Positions 14,023 through 27,542 of a stretch of 64,000 nt of DNA are shown in pieces. The first letter of the stretch is position 1, and each line of letters starts with the position of its first letter. The stretch covers positions 1,550,001-1,614,000 of the forward strand of contig JAQFVV010000152.1 in NCBI GenBank assembly GCA_028023455.1. The letters are read 5' to 3'. The notes under the pieces were generated by a model. It did not search any database and had not been told where the DNA came from. It saw only the letters and a list, made by a program, of their open reading frames with translations. The translations under genes and the position numbers were made by a program. Source of the DNA: Epiperipatus broadwayi. Its lineage: Eukaryota; Onychophora; Udeonychophora; Euonychophora; Peripatidae.

Positions 14023-14500
14023 ATTCATTATGCTGGTGAGAGCAGCTTGGCATAATTTTTATGACTCATAATAAACTATTTTCTTTAGAAGATGAAGATC
14101 TAAGATCCAGATGCATGATGGATTTGTTTTTTATACCCCCTCTCTAAAAATAAAATAATATTTTTCTTTTTAAATATCTGATTGTATTTTTTTGACAATG
14201 TATGTTATATATATATATATATTGAAGTTAAAGAGATTAAGAAAAGAGATAAAGAGAATAACCAAACCTATTTTGATTTTTGCTAAGATAAGAATATAAA
14301 TTCTTATTGCAAATTAATTAGCAGCACTTGAAAGTTAAAGTCATACATTTCATCACCATCATCAAAGATAGCCACCAAAGAGAAAGAAAGATGACTTTAT
14401 GGTCATAATTACTTTAAATTTTGTCAAAGTTAAAAGATGTCAACAGGATATGTGTGGCTGACTAAAATTAGGGAGAAGATATTAAACAATAGTAATTTAC

Positions 14501-14840
14501 TTTTTAAATTATGGCAGCAAAACACAAACATGTCTTAGTGTATTTAATGTATGTATAGCAGCTGAAAGAAAAACTGCATAAACTAACACAAAAATTAATA
14601 TGCTCAAATTAAAGTATTTTAATAGTGCCATTAACAAAAAACAAGAAATCCAAATTATTGAAAGTAGTGTGGATTTTTGAACAGAAAATAGATTGATTCT
14701 TGTGCATAAATTAAATAATTTTACTTTTAAAATATGATGGGAAAACATGAACATGTGCTCATATCAACATTATTATGGCAGCTAAAAAAATGTTGCATAG
14801 ACAATTAACAAAGAAACAATATATCCATAAAAAATATCAA
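14501..14840. repeat. imperfect direct duplication, period about 217
   Basis: The block TTTTTAAATTATGGCAGCAA...GAACATGT...GCAGCT at 14501-14600 is repeated in diverged form from about 14718. The open frame on the minus strand here is a by-product. Nothing coding is supported. Confidence 0.4.
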
Positions 14841-17700
14841 TTATTTTTATAATTACTTTTAGAAAATATGTCCAGTAATACACCTCTTATTAATCATTAT
14901 TAGTTTATTGATGAAAATCCAATGGCTTATTAATAATGAGACAAGAATTCCACCAATTTCTTTTTATAATTAATTTGATGGTAACTTTTGCTTATTTTAT
15001 TGTGGTTCATCTCTCCTCTGGAATGATGATAGAAGTCAAGTGCCCCACAAGGCACCAGCACAGATTATTGCTTCAGCCTGCCATCAGGTTGATGAAAAAA
15101 CAAATTGGCTATTTAAAAGTTAGAACTGGTTGAGGTTCTATAAGCACTGAAAATTTTTGTAGTCTGTCTGATTTTTCCACAATTTCTCTTTTATATTGCT
15201 GATCACATAATGTCTAGGTGGTTTAATATTCTCCATCATGCATTGTGCTTTCCGGATTCTGAATAAAATATTGGAAAAGTTTATTATAGTATCTGGCAAT
15301 CAAAACATTAAAGTTGGGATTTTAAAAACAAAAATGGCAACGATCTTCATTTCTGGATTTCAAGACAAAACAATTTTTAATATTTTTTACACAAAAATAA
15401 ATAAATCATAAAATCTATATTTCTCTTAGATATTTATTCTCAACATTTTAAATTAACTTTTAATAAATAATTTATTATTTAAATAAATTTTTAACAAACT
15501 AAAATCACTCTTTGTTAAGTAAAATCTAAATTTATTATATTACATTTAAACATGAACGATCTACACCCACATGCACACATAATGTTGTATTTATAAATCT
15601 ATTATTTATATTTTTGAATTATTAGTTATGTGTGCAATATTTGTTTTGCTTGATATAATCGACAATTATTTATTTCTTTATATAAGTAACAGTGAAAAAC
15701 GTATATATTTTTTTTCATCCAAAAATTTAGAAAAGTTTATTTAAAAATTATCTTATAAAGCTATTCAAACATACTTTATAACTATTATATTTTATATAAT
15801 ATTAGTATAAGAGAATATTTGACTATAATAATGACTATATTTTATACTCTTTAACCAAATGAAAATGATAAACACATTTTCTTAACTATAAAAATTACAT
15901 TAATCAAATTAACCAAAGCCAGCAAAATTTGTATAGTCTTTAAACCCAAAATAAGCAATTTACAATATATCTGTAATGTTTCAATATATAGTGAAAGAAA
16001 TCAGTCTATTGGTCTTTTCGTTATATTGATCACTATAATATGAGTACAATTCAATAAAGTTATAAATTGATTTGATTGGTTATATATTTTTTTCCATCTT
16101 GGTATTCAATCATTACATATATATTTAAAATTTATTATAACATGTTTATAATAAAATAATTCTAAAATCCAATTTTAATTTTTTAGCTGTTAATTTTGTC
16201 CTATCTTATCAGTAGGTAGAATTAAATAATCTTAACATTGGCAATCATTTATGATTTTTTTAAAGAAAAATAAACATTCTGAAATCAGATTTAGATATTT
16301 ATTTTATATAGTTCATAAGTTTAATTGTATTTTTAAAATTTATATATTTGTCAATAACCTGTTTTGATATAGCAAACAACTTTTTAACCATAATCATTAT
16401 TTAAATTTCTAAAATTTAATACACTGCACAGGCTAACACACACGTGCACATATTATATAATGTAATATATAGAGTTTCGAACTTCAGACTTGATTCTAAA
16501 CTCTCCAAGTGACCTCCTGATCACGCATATGTTAAAAAGATAAATATTCATCAATATACGTTATTTCATACTAAACCAGCAATCATCAGTTGGTTCAGAT
16601 TATCATCTCCACACATATATGCTACAAGTGCTCAGATATATATTAAGATAGCCAATCTTCATACTTTAATTGACAGGCTTCAAACTACTCCAACCCACAA
16701 CTCTTTAGTCTTCCATTTCATTGAAAATCTGATGAAGGAGTGTTCAAAGCCCATGTTTTTGTGGTTTTTGGAAAAACAAATTGCACAATTTAAAGCAGAA
16801 TTTTTTCATTTATGTTAGCAAACTATAGTGTAATTGACTTCTTTAAATATAAAAGTTTCGGAGTAAAAAAGAGATAAAGTCATTTATATTTAAAGATCAT
16901 AACAAATAATTTGGAAAAATAATATAATATTTATAAAAAAATGTATATATATATGAAAAAACTTCTCGGACAACAGTAGTTCATTCAGATGCTAGTGTAC
17001 AACTGGGTTAAGATATAGTATGGGTAAATTTGAAATATTTTTCAAGAGATTACTATTTTTTCAGGTATTCATCCATAGTCAAGTACCCTAATCACAAATA
17101 CTTGAATCTAGCTGACATTAATAAAAAAAGAATGAAAAAACTGAAATCCTCACTATTTCATAATAATTAGAAAATCTGATGAATGTTGTTTTCCTCTACA
17201 CTGGTATTCTATTAGACATTAGACAAAACTTTGCACTGCAGTGGGATATTTAAAAACTGTTTCACTTTTTGTCAAATAAATAGATATGTAGATAAGTAAG
17301 TACATAAATAGATATATAGATATTATGTAGGTAAATAGACAGGCAGATTTGCAGACCAACAGAGGGAACAAAAATAACTAGTAAATAAGTAAAGAGGTAT
17401 ATAGGATGTAGATACATAGATGAGTGAATGGATATGAATATAGAGAGGCAGGCAAATGTGTAGATGAGCAGACAAGAAGATGAATAGATGGTTGAAAGGG
17501 GTTAGATATGTATAGATAACAAATAACTACAGTTTAATTGTTGCATCAAACTTACTGTCTTCACAACATAGACCCAAACCACTTAATAAAAATGTATTAA
17601 TAATCTTTATCAATCATTCATTAGATTAGAAATTATCCACTTAATGAATGATATTTCTGTAATGTAATTTTCACTACATCACTTCTTTCTACACATTTGA
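14840..17700. other. AT-rich DNA without recognised gene
   Basis: No transposon protein or splice-supported exon was recognised. Degenerate TAGA-like words occur at about 17278-17520, which could be an old decayed relative of the TAGA array. Confidence 0.4.
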
Positions 17701-17723
17701 AAAAAAAGATTTTTAAAAAATTG

Positions 17724-18145
17724 ATTTACCAGTTCTTACTTATACAACCCAAGCATGGACAACTTTAACAGAAGAGCATGACCAAGATTTCAGATCACTT
17801 GTTAAAGTATAGAGAAAATGGAATATGTATATTGTTAGTTACTACAAAGGATCAAAAATGAAATATATGACTTGAAAAACAAACAAATATTATTGATATC
17901 ATTAAAAACATTTAAGAAGCTAAAATGATGTTGATATGGGCATATTTCTAGAAAAAATGATAATGGATGGATAGTTAAAATTCTAAACTGGATTCCAAGA
18001 GATTTAAAAAGCCTAGAAATGTATTGTGTATGAGATGGATAAATAAAATAAGAAATTTTTTGGTGTTATAGGAACAAGAGCAGTTATGGAATAGAGAAAC
18101 TGTGTTAAATGTGGATAGGACTTTGACTAAAATGAAAATAATGAT
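17724..18145 (+). pseudogene. RTE-like LINE, 3' end of reverse transcriptase (relic)
   Basis: The plus strand reads LPVLTYTTQAWTTLTEEHDQ, matching the RTE-type thumb motif LPVLTYGxxxWxLT. After several frame changes come remnants of NIIDIIK, of WIPRDxKxxRxRP (WIPRDLK), and of MRWINKI. This order matches the C-terminal region of the longer RTE-like relic at 37126-39790. It is 5' truncated and non-functional. Confidence 0.75.
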
Positions 18146-18304
18146 TGAAAATGTTCATCTTCCTGATAGCATTTTGAAAATTGTGTATTTAAATATATGT
18201 ATATACATCTTCAGAATCTCATGATGTAATAGTATACTACCTAGCTTCCAGACAAAATTGAAACACAAAGTAGCATTGAAGAATATGTATATATTTGTGT
18301 ATGT

Positions 18305-18575
18305 TGGACATAGTGGTTCAATGGTAGACATTCATCTACTGTATAATAATTATTTTTAAAATGTATAAAAATATGCAAATTCATCTTTGGAGTATTTTTT
18401 TTCAAAAAAAATCAATATGTAAACCTAGTGGTACAATTGTAGTGCATTTTATTTTCTCAATAATACTTTTAAAAATAGTATTTAAAAATGAGCATATATA
18501 TATTCTAACCTCCCCCCGCGCATCCTCACCCCCAAAATATACTGTTTATTACTAATATTCCGGGTTCTAGCTCAG
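18305..18575 (+). repeat. tRNA-Gly-like sequence split by a 200-base insertion
   Basis: GTGGTTCAATGGTAGA at 18313 is a near match to the A-box region of tRNA-Gly. A B-box-like CCGGGTTCTAGCTC appears only at about 18558. The word TACTGT occurs at both edges of the intervening 200 bases (18338 and 18541), as a target-site duplication would. It may be a tRNA pseudogene or SINE head carrying a small insertion. The assignment is tentative. Confidence 0.35.
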
Positions 18576-18599
18576 TTAACAAATAAATAAATGAAATAT

Positions 18600-21350
18600 T
18601 CAGCATTGATTAAAATGATTACTAGCTCTAATTTCTAAAATACAAATACGGTTCAATTTTTAAAATGAATTAACAAATATTTACTATTTTCATGAGACAT
18701 GGGGTGACAATACGGGAAACGAGATAGACTACATTGAGATATTATCCACACGATACTACCTCAATGGCATAAGAACACTATTCCCCCTTTTTACTATACC
18801 AAATAACTAACTCATAGTATTCTTACGACTTTCTAAGCTCTATTCACTACGATTAAAATAATAATCATATCTTAATCTTCTTTATAACAAGAATCTAGCT
18901 TAATTAAATAAAATGAAGTAAAATAAAATAAAATAAAATCTCAGGTTCCATAAATTGTATTCTAACTGATTTAAAATTACGGTAGCAAAATATGAAAAGG
19001 GAATTTTATGTCATAATCTACTACACAGCAACTAACAATAATAATAAATAATAATAACAATAATAATATAATATAATCTTATTTCTTCCTAAATGAAATA
19101 AATAAATACATACGTGGTAGTATTTTTAATAATCTGATAACAGAATACGTGTGGCAACATTAGCATATAATTTAATGTAATATTGTGGCAACCGACTTAT
19201 GACCAATAAATAATATAAAATTATGATCTTTTAATTTTAACATACCAATAAATTCTCAAAAATTATTATAACACTTTTATGTTTACCTTTTGTGCAAAAT
19301 CTATATGTCTGTTTCAATTATAAATGTATCGTGATTTCATGCATCCATGTGGAGAAATAACAACGCGGACACAAAACTTTAAAACAAATTTAAAACAAAG
19401 TTTATTAACAACATAAATAAATTAACAATATTTTTACATTATGTACATTGGATATCCTTTACTCTCCTATCTCAACTTAGTTTACTAGTTTATAAAATTG
19501 AAATCAAAATACTATTTATTTTTCCTAGTTAAATCTTATTTTTAAAACGCTTAAGAAAATACAGTATTATTATTTGATTTATTATTATGGTTAGCTTATT
19601 ACAAAATGCATTTCTTATATGATTATCACAAACACTTTGCATCCCTAATATTATTAAAATTATATTTTTACAAAATTTACATTCGTAGTAAAATTCTACA
19701 AAATAACAAATTTTAGTTTTATATTGGTTGTATGGAATCTTACTAAGTCAAAACATTGGTCTACATTCGGTATTAGGTTTTTATTGTTCATTATCCGATG
19801 TTTATTAATCCTAATATTCTCATTCAAGCCATACTTCGGATGATATAATTATAACTATTAATATACCATTCACAAGTATATGTTTATTGTACATTATTGG
19901 ACTATTTTCTTAATAAATATGCAATACTTATTTTCTAAATATTATTTTAAAAAAAAAATTCATTCAAATTTTATTATCACTTTTAAAATACTTGGTTTAG
20001 ATTTCTTTTCAAAATCTTATATTCATTTCTGTATTAATTTTACAATGTATTATATGATTCTTTCTCTCTTTATGATATTTTGGACTTTCAACTTTAAAGT
20101 TACACAATTCTATACATTCCAGCAAATAAACTATTCTTACATAAACGATAACTTATCTTCAGTTCTATTTTATTCATTATTTCTTTAAAATATCTTTCTG
20201 ACCGATGCAGATTCACAAAATAAGGATAGCGAAGATAGATGCATAGGATCAAAATATATCTAGAATATTACTTGTCATAAACCTTAACAATCATGGCACA
20301 GTGAATTAAAAGACACTATAGAGGAGTGACCTTTACCTGTCTACCAACCTCTATTATAGGAACGATGCTAAAGCTATTTCTTCAGCTTTATTATAACATC
20401 AAAAAGTTTAAAGATATGAAAAAAAACACTGTCCAAACTATATGTGTTCAATCATAGGGCTTAGTTAACTATACTGAAATCACACAAAACTAAATATGAT
20501 CCAAATCCTTTATTTTTCCTATTTCTTAAAAAAAAACATCATCTTGGTTTCCTCTCCACTAGTACTTCCAAGTCACTATCCGATCTTATTTCTCAAGATT
20601 TTTCTATACTGTACATTGACAAATACATATCTGCATTTCTAACAATAATAAAATTCATTTATTTCAAAATTATTCCACTTACTACTTTTCTCGTATATTT
20701 AATCATATACAAATTATTTTAAAATATCTGAATACTTTATCACATGAAAGTTCAAAAGAATCACACAATTGTTCTGTTAAATTATATTATTAATATACTT
20801 TAAATAAATTATTGCATGCATATTCCGAATTACTCCTATCTCATTATATGTTAAAAATGTTGTATAAAATGTGTACATATAATTTAAACTTTCACACTTC
20901 ATTCTTAATCAATAGATAAATATCAATATTACCAAACGATCTTTATCTTCTCGATCGCATTCTGTAGGCTTCACCATCCATTTGATTCTTGTAGATATAA
21001 GACTCACATACATACACTTTATTTTTAAACAATACTTCTAATAATTTTATCAAGCTATTATATTTAAATCTCAATATTACTAAATTTATGTTTATATGTT
21101 TTCCCTAATCTCACATAGCATTTATATTTTAAAATAACTTAGTAAAAAATATTTAAACTATATTTACTGTACTTCTTCATCAAACTTTCTTGAAAACCGT
21201 TCATATTAAAGCTAAAAAAAAATGTTTATTATTTCTTCTTCAGTCACTTCTTGTTCAATTTTAAGGCAAAACAATTATTGTTCTGTTTAATAAATATTCA
21301 TAGACGACAATCCTTGGTTTTTCATAATATTTAATACAATTATTAATTAT
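18600..21350. other. AT-rich DNA without recognised gene
   Basis: No supported coding region. The open frame at 19880-20188 (102 codons) is composed of Phe, Ile, Tyr and Leu from T-rich DNA and shows no family resemblance. Confidence 0.4.
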
Positions 21351-21599
21351 GATATTAGTTAATCCCGTAAAGAAAACGTCTACATATTCTCTTCTAATAT
21401 TTTCTGCTAAGATTTTCCCGCGCGACTTTTATGATGCATCTTCTAGGTACTTTGCTTTAAATATTCAGTAAATTTTTCGGTTTTCATGGATCCATTTTCA
21501 TTAATTAATTTAAATTTATATTTTCTAAATCAAGCATTTCTCCAATGAACACTTTATAATATTTTTTCAATTCTTCTTAGAGAAAGTTTTCTGTTACTT

Positions 21600-21975
21600 T
21601 TCCATAAAACACAATAGCTCTTTCATCTTATTATTCTGTAACTTTTTTCCTTCTTTTAAAATTCTGGTACTATATTTTTGTAATGTTTCCTTTAAAAAGA
21701 TAAACATTCTTTTTACTCATTATAACTTTTACATAATTTTTTTTTCTATATAATAAACGCATCTTAATTTTTCCATAGAGAAGAATAATAAAAAAAATTT
21801 TAGAGTAGCCTTATAAATTTGTGCATCATAATTTTTTCCTGACGGCAAATAACTTCTCTTTTAAGTTTTCGTATAGCGTCCAAATTATATTCCTCTGAGT
21901 TACAATAATAAGTTTCTGGTTGAGCATAAATAAAGCTGTATCGAGGCACTTTACAAATATTTTTCCTTTATCATA
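21600..21975 (-). pseudogene. possible decayed coding relic of unknown type
   Basis: The minus strand reads about 50 codons without stop, from KVPRYSFIYAQPETYY through SEEYNLDAIRKLKREV. Its composition is unlike the Phe/Ile/Asn translations of the neighbouring AT-rich DNA. It then decays into frames with KMKELLCFMEK near 21610. It might be a DNA-transposon fragment, but no diagnostic motif is visible and no function is proposed. Confidence 0.25.
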
Positions 21976-23041
21976 ACTTCTATATACTGTTTTCTGTAGT
22001 ACTTTTGGCTAAACTTGAATAAAATCACTGGCAAGAAAACTTTTAAAAATTAGCCCTTCATGTAAAGGCAGTCAAAATATTATATGTTAAAAAAAACTTT
22101 TAAAATAAATACAAAATTTTAAAATTATATCAAGCTTACGGTCTTATTCAGCTAAAAAATATGTTACTCCCTCCTTCACTTACACATTACTTTCTCCCGC
22201 TTTGTCTAATTCTTATATTTTTGTCTGCTAAATTACCTCCGTTGATTGGTTAATGACTTTTAGCACGAACAAATTTACACATTTTAGTTTTATAATAGAT
22301 TAAACCCTTTAAAATAAAGAATTTATGACATCATGTCTTAAATATTATTTAGAATAGTATTTTTTAAATTCAATTATAGTTTTATCAAAATCATTTAAAC
22401 TTTAAAATAATTATTAAAACAATATTTAATATTTCAACTTTTACTTTACGGATCGATAGCAATTATATTTAGTTTTATAATTCACAAACTTTATTATTAT
22501 TCTAACAAGCATGTGTGTGAAGGTATATAATATACAGTCACATGATTACTAACTTTATCAGATGATTTTTTAATTTACGTCTCAGTCTAAATTACCAAAA
22601 CTGATATATTTTATAAAAAATTTGGAAAATAATTTAAAAATGTAGAACTAAATATAATTCTCACCATTCTAAAGTTTATCTTAAAATATTAGATTAAATT
22701 TTGACTATTAAATACAATTATAACACTACATATAGCATTTATTTAATTTATTAGTTTTAAAATATTAGACTCGAATTATTAATATACTTGTAACTATTTA
22801 TAGCTGTGTTATTTTATATGGCCAGCTTTTACAACCATAAGCAAGGATATAATTAAGCTTTATTTAACTGTTCTCTTTTAAAATAATCCATTACACTTTT
22901 ATACCAGGTATTTTCAGCTTTAAATTGTACTATAAGATCTAATCGATCATACAATTATCAATATATTACAAACATATCTTAAAATTTAAAATTTTTTTAG
23001 CAATTGACCATTCTACCCTATTATGACCTATAGATAAGGGC

Positions 23042-23042
<1 letters not shown>

Positions 23043-23119
<77 letters not shown>
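23043..23119. repeat. (TA)n microsatellite
   Basis: About 38 TA units lie at the 3' boundary of the left Penelope-like arm. The IYIY run on the minus strand is an artefact. Confidence 0.95.
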
Positions 23120-23120
<1 letters not shown>

Positions 23121-24003
23121 CACATAGCTGGAATATGTTGTGCTTCATCATTTCTATTTAATCCAGTAGATTTCTTTAATATTTCAATTGACTCTTTCAT
23201 GGTTTTTAAATCATATCTTTTCAAATTAGCAAGTATTTTTGTATTGTCAAAGTCAGGTTTGTGATCAATTTTTTAAAAATGGGAAGTAAAAACTGATGTG
23301 CTAATTTTTTGATTAAAAGCATTTCTATGTTTTTTAATTCTGACATTTATTCATCTATTAGACTGACCCACATAGCTTCTTGATCACTGAAAACATGGAA
23401 TTTCATAAACTCCTTGGTGTTCCAGAAATATTGTGTTTAGGTTTATATAAAAAAATCACCATTTTATTTGCCAGTAGAAAAAGTAGTCTTTATCTTAAAA
23501 CAAGATAGTATTCTACTGATTTTATCAGTAACTCCTTTAATATAAGGTAAAATTACTCTATTAAAGGAGGAATTGTCAATTCTATTCTCATATTTTTTTT
23601 AGTATTAATGTTATGTAAAGCCTTACATGTGATGTTTTTATTATAATTATTAGAAAGTAGAATATTTTTTGTAAGTTCTATTTCTTGAGTAAGATGTTCT
23701 TTATCAGATAAATTATAAAGTCTAGTCAAAACATTTTTGCTACAGAAAAAAATTGTGCAGGATGATGATGAGAATTAAAATTAAAATATCTGTTTGTATA
23801 GGTGGATTTTCTGTAAACTGATATTGTTAATGTTTTATCACATTTTCTTACAATTAAAACATCTAGAAAAGAAAGTGATCTGTTATTTTCCACTTCCATA
23901 GTAAATTTAATATTTGGATGCCAATTATTTATAAAAATAAGAAAGGAATGTAAGGCATCAATGCCATGAGGCCATATGTGGATGTTACATTTGTCATATG
24001 GCC
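23120..24003 (-). pseudogene. Penelope-like element fragment, left arm (RT C-terminus plus GIY-YIG)
   Basis: On the minus strand the frame carries ENNRSLSFLDVLIVRK, TISVYRKSTYTNRYFNFNSH and related residues. This is the conserved Penelope RT region (SLxFLDVxxxR ... VYRKPTxTxRYLxxxSxH). Downstream, with breaks, comes VYEIPC ... CSRSYVGQSNR ... INVRIKKHRNAF, the GIY-YIG nuclease core found in Penelope-like elements. It starts abruptly at 24003, where an inverted second copy begins. The element is 5' truncated and inactive. Confidence 0.85.
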
Positions 24004-25140
24004 TCATGGCATTGATGCCTTAAATTCTTTTTTTATTTTTATAAATAATTGGTATCCAAATATTAAATTTATTATGGAAGTGAAAAATAACATCGCTTTC
24101 TTTTCTAAATGTTTTCATTGTAAGAAAATGTAATGAAACATTATCAATATCAGTTTACAGAAAATTCACCCATACAAACAGATATCTTAATTTTAATTCT
24201 CATCATCATACTGCACAATTTTTTTCTGTAGCAAAAAATCTTTTGACTAGAGCTTTACTTTATCTGATAAAGAACATCTTACTCAAGAAATAGAACTTAA
24301 TATTCTACTTTCTAATAATTATAATAAACACATCATATGTAAAGCTTTACACAACATTAATACTAAAAAGAAAAAAGGATAGAATTGACAATTCCTTTTT
24401 AATTTTACCTTATATTAAAGGAGTTACTGATGAAATCAGTAGAAAACTATCTTGTTTTAATATAAAGACTACTTTTTTTACTAGCAAAGAAAATGGTGAT
24501 TTTTTATATAAACCTAAAGACAGAATATTTTTGGGACAACAAGAAGTTTATGAAATTTCATATTTTTAGTGCTCAAGAGGCTATGTGGTTCAGTTTAATA
24601 GACAAATAAATGTCAGAATTAATAATCATAGAAATGCTTTTAATGAAAAAATTAGCATCAGTTTTTACTTTTCATTTTTTATTAATTAGTCACAAACCTG
24701 ATTTTGACAATACAAAAATACTTGCTAATTTGGAAAGATATGATTTAAAAACCATGAAAGAATCAATTGAAATATTAAAGAGATGTACTGGTTTAAATAG
24801 AACTGATGAAGCACAATGAATTCCAGCTATGTGAAAACCTCTCATTTTATCTCTGTTTTCTAATATTAACTTACAATTAATAGGTGAAAACACCGCAGGA
24901 AATAAACATTTTGATAAGCCACATATTGTGAATGCTGAACTACTTCATGTTGAATCTCATTTTTCATCTCACACTCAGTCACGTTATTGTTTAAGATCTA
25001 GTGATTTTTCTTTCAAAAGTTAACCTTGACAATGGTGGATGCTAGTCTGTCGAAATATCGATATGTATTGGAAAATAATACACATTCAGCCCAAAAAGTA
25101 ATAATTTATCTACATCATACAACCGTGAAAACATTATACA
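24004..25140 (+). pseudogene. Penelope-like element fragment, right arm (head-to-head copy)
   Basis: This is the reverse complement of the left arm with numerous substitutions: the RT block is at 24060-24240 and the degraded GIY-YIG block (CSRGYVVQFNR...INVRINNHRNAF) at 24570-24645. It extends about 300 bases further than the left arm, to a 3' portion with GACAATGGTGGATGC near 25030. Each arm has different damage: the left keeps the YVGQS nuclease motif while the right has YVVQF. They have therefore diverged since they formed, or were two separate copies. Confidence 0.82.
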
Positions 25141-25149
25141 TATATATTG

Positions 25150-27020
25150 TAACAGTCAGAATCATCTATCTCACTAACACACTGCAGAATTAAAAACCCC
25201 AGACACGAAACTGAACATTCTAGGAGGGGTTGCCTTCTAGATATACTAAGTTCGAATCTAAAGTCCAAATTTCACAGCACCATCTACGTGATAATACATC
25301 TGATGCCACTACTCGTATAACCTTTGACCGGTGCCTGGTGGTCAGGGAGAAACAAAAGTCTCTATACTAAAAGAAGTTTGGGTGGCTAATTAATGTCTAT
25401 GGATTTACAAAAGAAATGCAGGAAATATATATATATAGACCGAGACAGTGATAGGAATCAAATAAAATAAGAGATCAAATTTAGTTTTAAATAATTTCAC
25501 AAAATTTATTTATATAAAATATATATATAATGCCACTGTCTGCTTATATGAGACAGGGATGCATATTAAATAATTGTTGGCATTATATTCCAATAAATGA
25601 CAAAAGGGTTTTAAAGCAAAGTGATATATTCTATTCCTCAGGCTAATAGCATTACGATAATGTGCTTGACGAGATAGGAACATGTGTGAGGTGCTTTGAA
25701 TAATTATACAAGTTTAAGAAAATATTTGAAATTAAGTGTTATAAAATATTTATTGATTTCGAGAATAGCATGGACAAAAGCTTACTAAGCAACAAAGTGG
25801 GAATGTGATCAAGGAATTTATTTGATAATAATATTAATAGAGTTGCATTGGGAGGTCAGTATTGCTGATAACGAATTTATTAAAGTTGGAGGGTGTGACA
25901 CATTTAAGTCATGGATGCTTTGTAAAATAAATATAAAATAAAACAATATTGAAGATCCGGAATGATTACGGAGGGCATCTTGCCGCTAACCCGTAGGAAA
26001 GTATTTTTATGAACAGCCGAAACTTAGTGTCTGGGTGACGATTGCGTTTCATTCCCAGTGTGTCATTTGTGGACACACTCTGCCTGAAAAATGCAACAAG
26101 TGAAGAGATTGAACTTGGCCATGTAAAGAATCCTTGGAAAAGTAAAACAAAGTGGTCTCAACAAACAATTCATTTACCAGCAATACAAAACTAGTGTATA
26201 TAAAACATACTGAATGGGTTTTACTTGGATTAAGAGAAATTCCCAATCAAATTCCCAGAAATTCATTTAAAAGGGTCCGCACATTCTCGACGTCAATGAT
26301 GAACTTTGTAATTAAAGTAGAACATGGTAATTAAAATAGGAAAATGCATGCTTGCAGGTTTGAAAAGTAAGTATAGATTTATATACGCAATCATGCATTA
26401 AGGGATACAGTTAATCATTGACCTCGCACATACTCTCATATTAGATTAAAATCAATAACATGTAGATTTTAAACTATGTGATTATATTATATATTAAAGA
26501 AAAGAATCGCCCTCGAACGAGTGATTTGCAAGATAATAAAATTGGAAAATTATTTAGAAATTTAAAATATGCCTTCATAGCGGTGTCTTATTTTCAACAA
26601 AAGGAATAATTCACTCGGTCAAAGACAATTCTGACACATTATCATAATAAAATAACAGAAAGCTTAATCAATAGAAAATATTAACCCAAGGATAGAGAGC
26701 AAAATATTGATTATATTTAAACATGTTAAAGAAATACATAATGAAGTTATGTGAAATATCAGAAAACAATTTAAAATAGCTATAGCATGTTAGTTATCAC
26801 AAGAGTTCTTGGGTTAATTTAGGGTTACCTCTGGAAAAGCATTTTAGATAGATTGATGGTCGGCAGGTTTTTATATAATTTAACAGCAAAATCTGGAAAT
26901 GTTCATATTTTTGGCAGCAGCAGTTCCAGGGTTCCTTGTGTGATAACTTCTGATGGTCTATGGCAGCATATGACCATTCCGGAGAGAAATAGCCTTCTTG
27001 CACTCTACTCCATCATGTCA
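25150..27020. mobile_element. possible third member of the LINE-inserted element family
   Basis: The segment at 25260-25350 (TACGTGATAATACATC...CGTATAACC...ACCGGTGCCTGG) resembles the left-end region of the insertion at 45290 (TACGGTGATACTACAT...TTTATAACCCGGTCTGGTGC). About 900 bases in, a minus-strand open frame of 65 codons (26049-26246) lies where the first insertion has its small ORF. A TTATATAAAAA box on the minus strand lies near 26870. The match is diverged, its right end was not found, and later rearrangement (the palindrome at 27543) may have removed it. Confidence 0.3.
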
Positions 27021-27542
27021 AGATTTACAAATTACTACAATAATTTTGGTTAGAAACATTAGACCTCAGAATGATTTTTCTTAGAAACATTAGAATGGAG
27101 AACAAAAGAAAACCCTCCTTTTTATAGTAGAATTTTACAATAGAACTGCCCTGGAGCATTACAAAAATATATCGGACTTATCCGCTGTAATTAAATCTAT
27201 CCGAATGTCTAAAGGAATTCAACATTAATTAATTTCTTTTTGTTAATTTCCCTGTCGACATTCAAATTACAAACTAGATTTAATTAAAAATTACTTTTAC
27301 TAATTAAAGAAACCTTAAGTGGACATCTGCTGTTTTTAGATAAACTTATATAACATTAACTAATTAAACTATTGGCCCTCATTTATTTTAACAGAAATAT
27401 TTGGAATGACTTTTATTAAATTAAATGAAAATTACTTTACTTTTAAATTGCAATATTTGAATCTATTTACTAAACGAATATTTACTAAATGAATTTTATT
27501 TTAAATCAAATAGTTAAGATTTTACTTCATTAACGTTTAAAT

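Noticed and set aside
22966-23151. Open frame with Ile-Tyr repeats
   Set aside because: Produced by the TA microsatellite.
25235-25270. B-box-like AAGTTCGAATC as evidence of a tRNA or SINE
   Set aside because: No A box at proper distance and no foldable tRNA arms were found.
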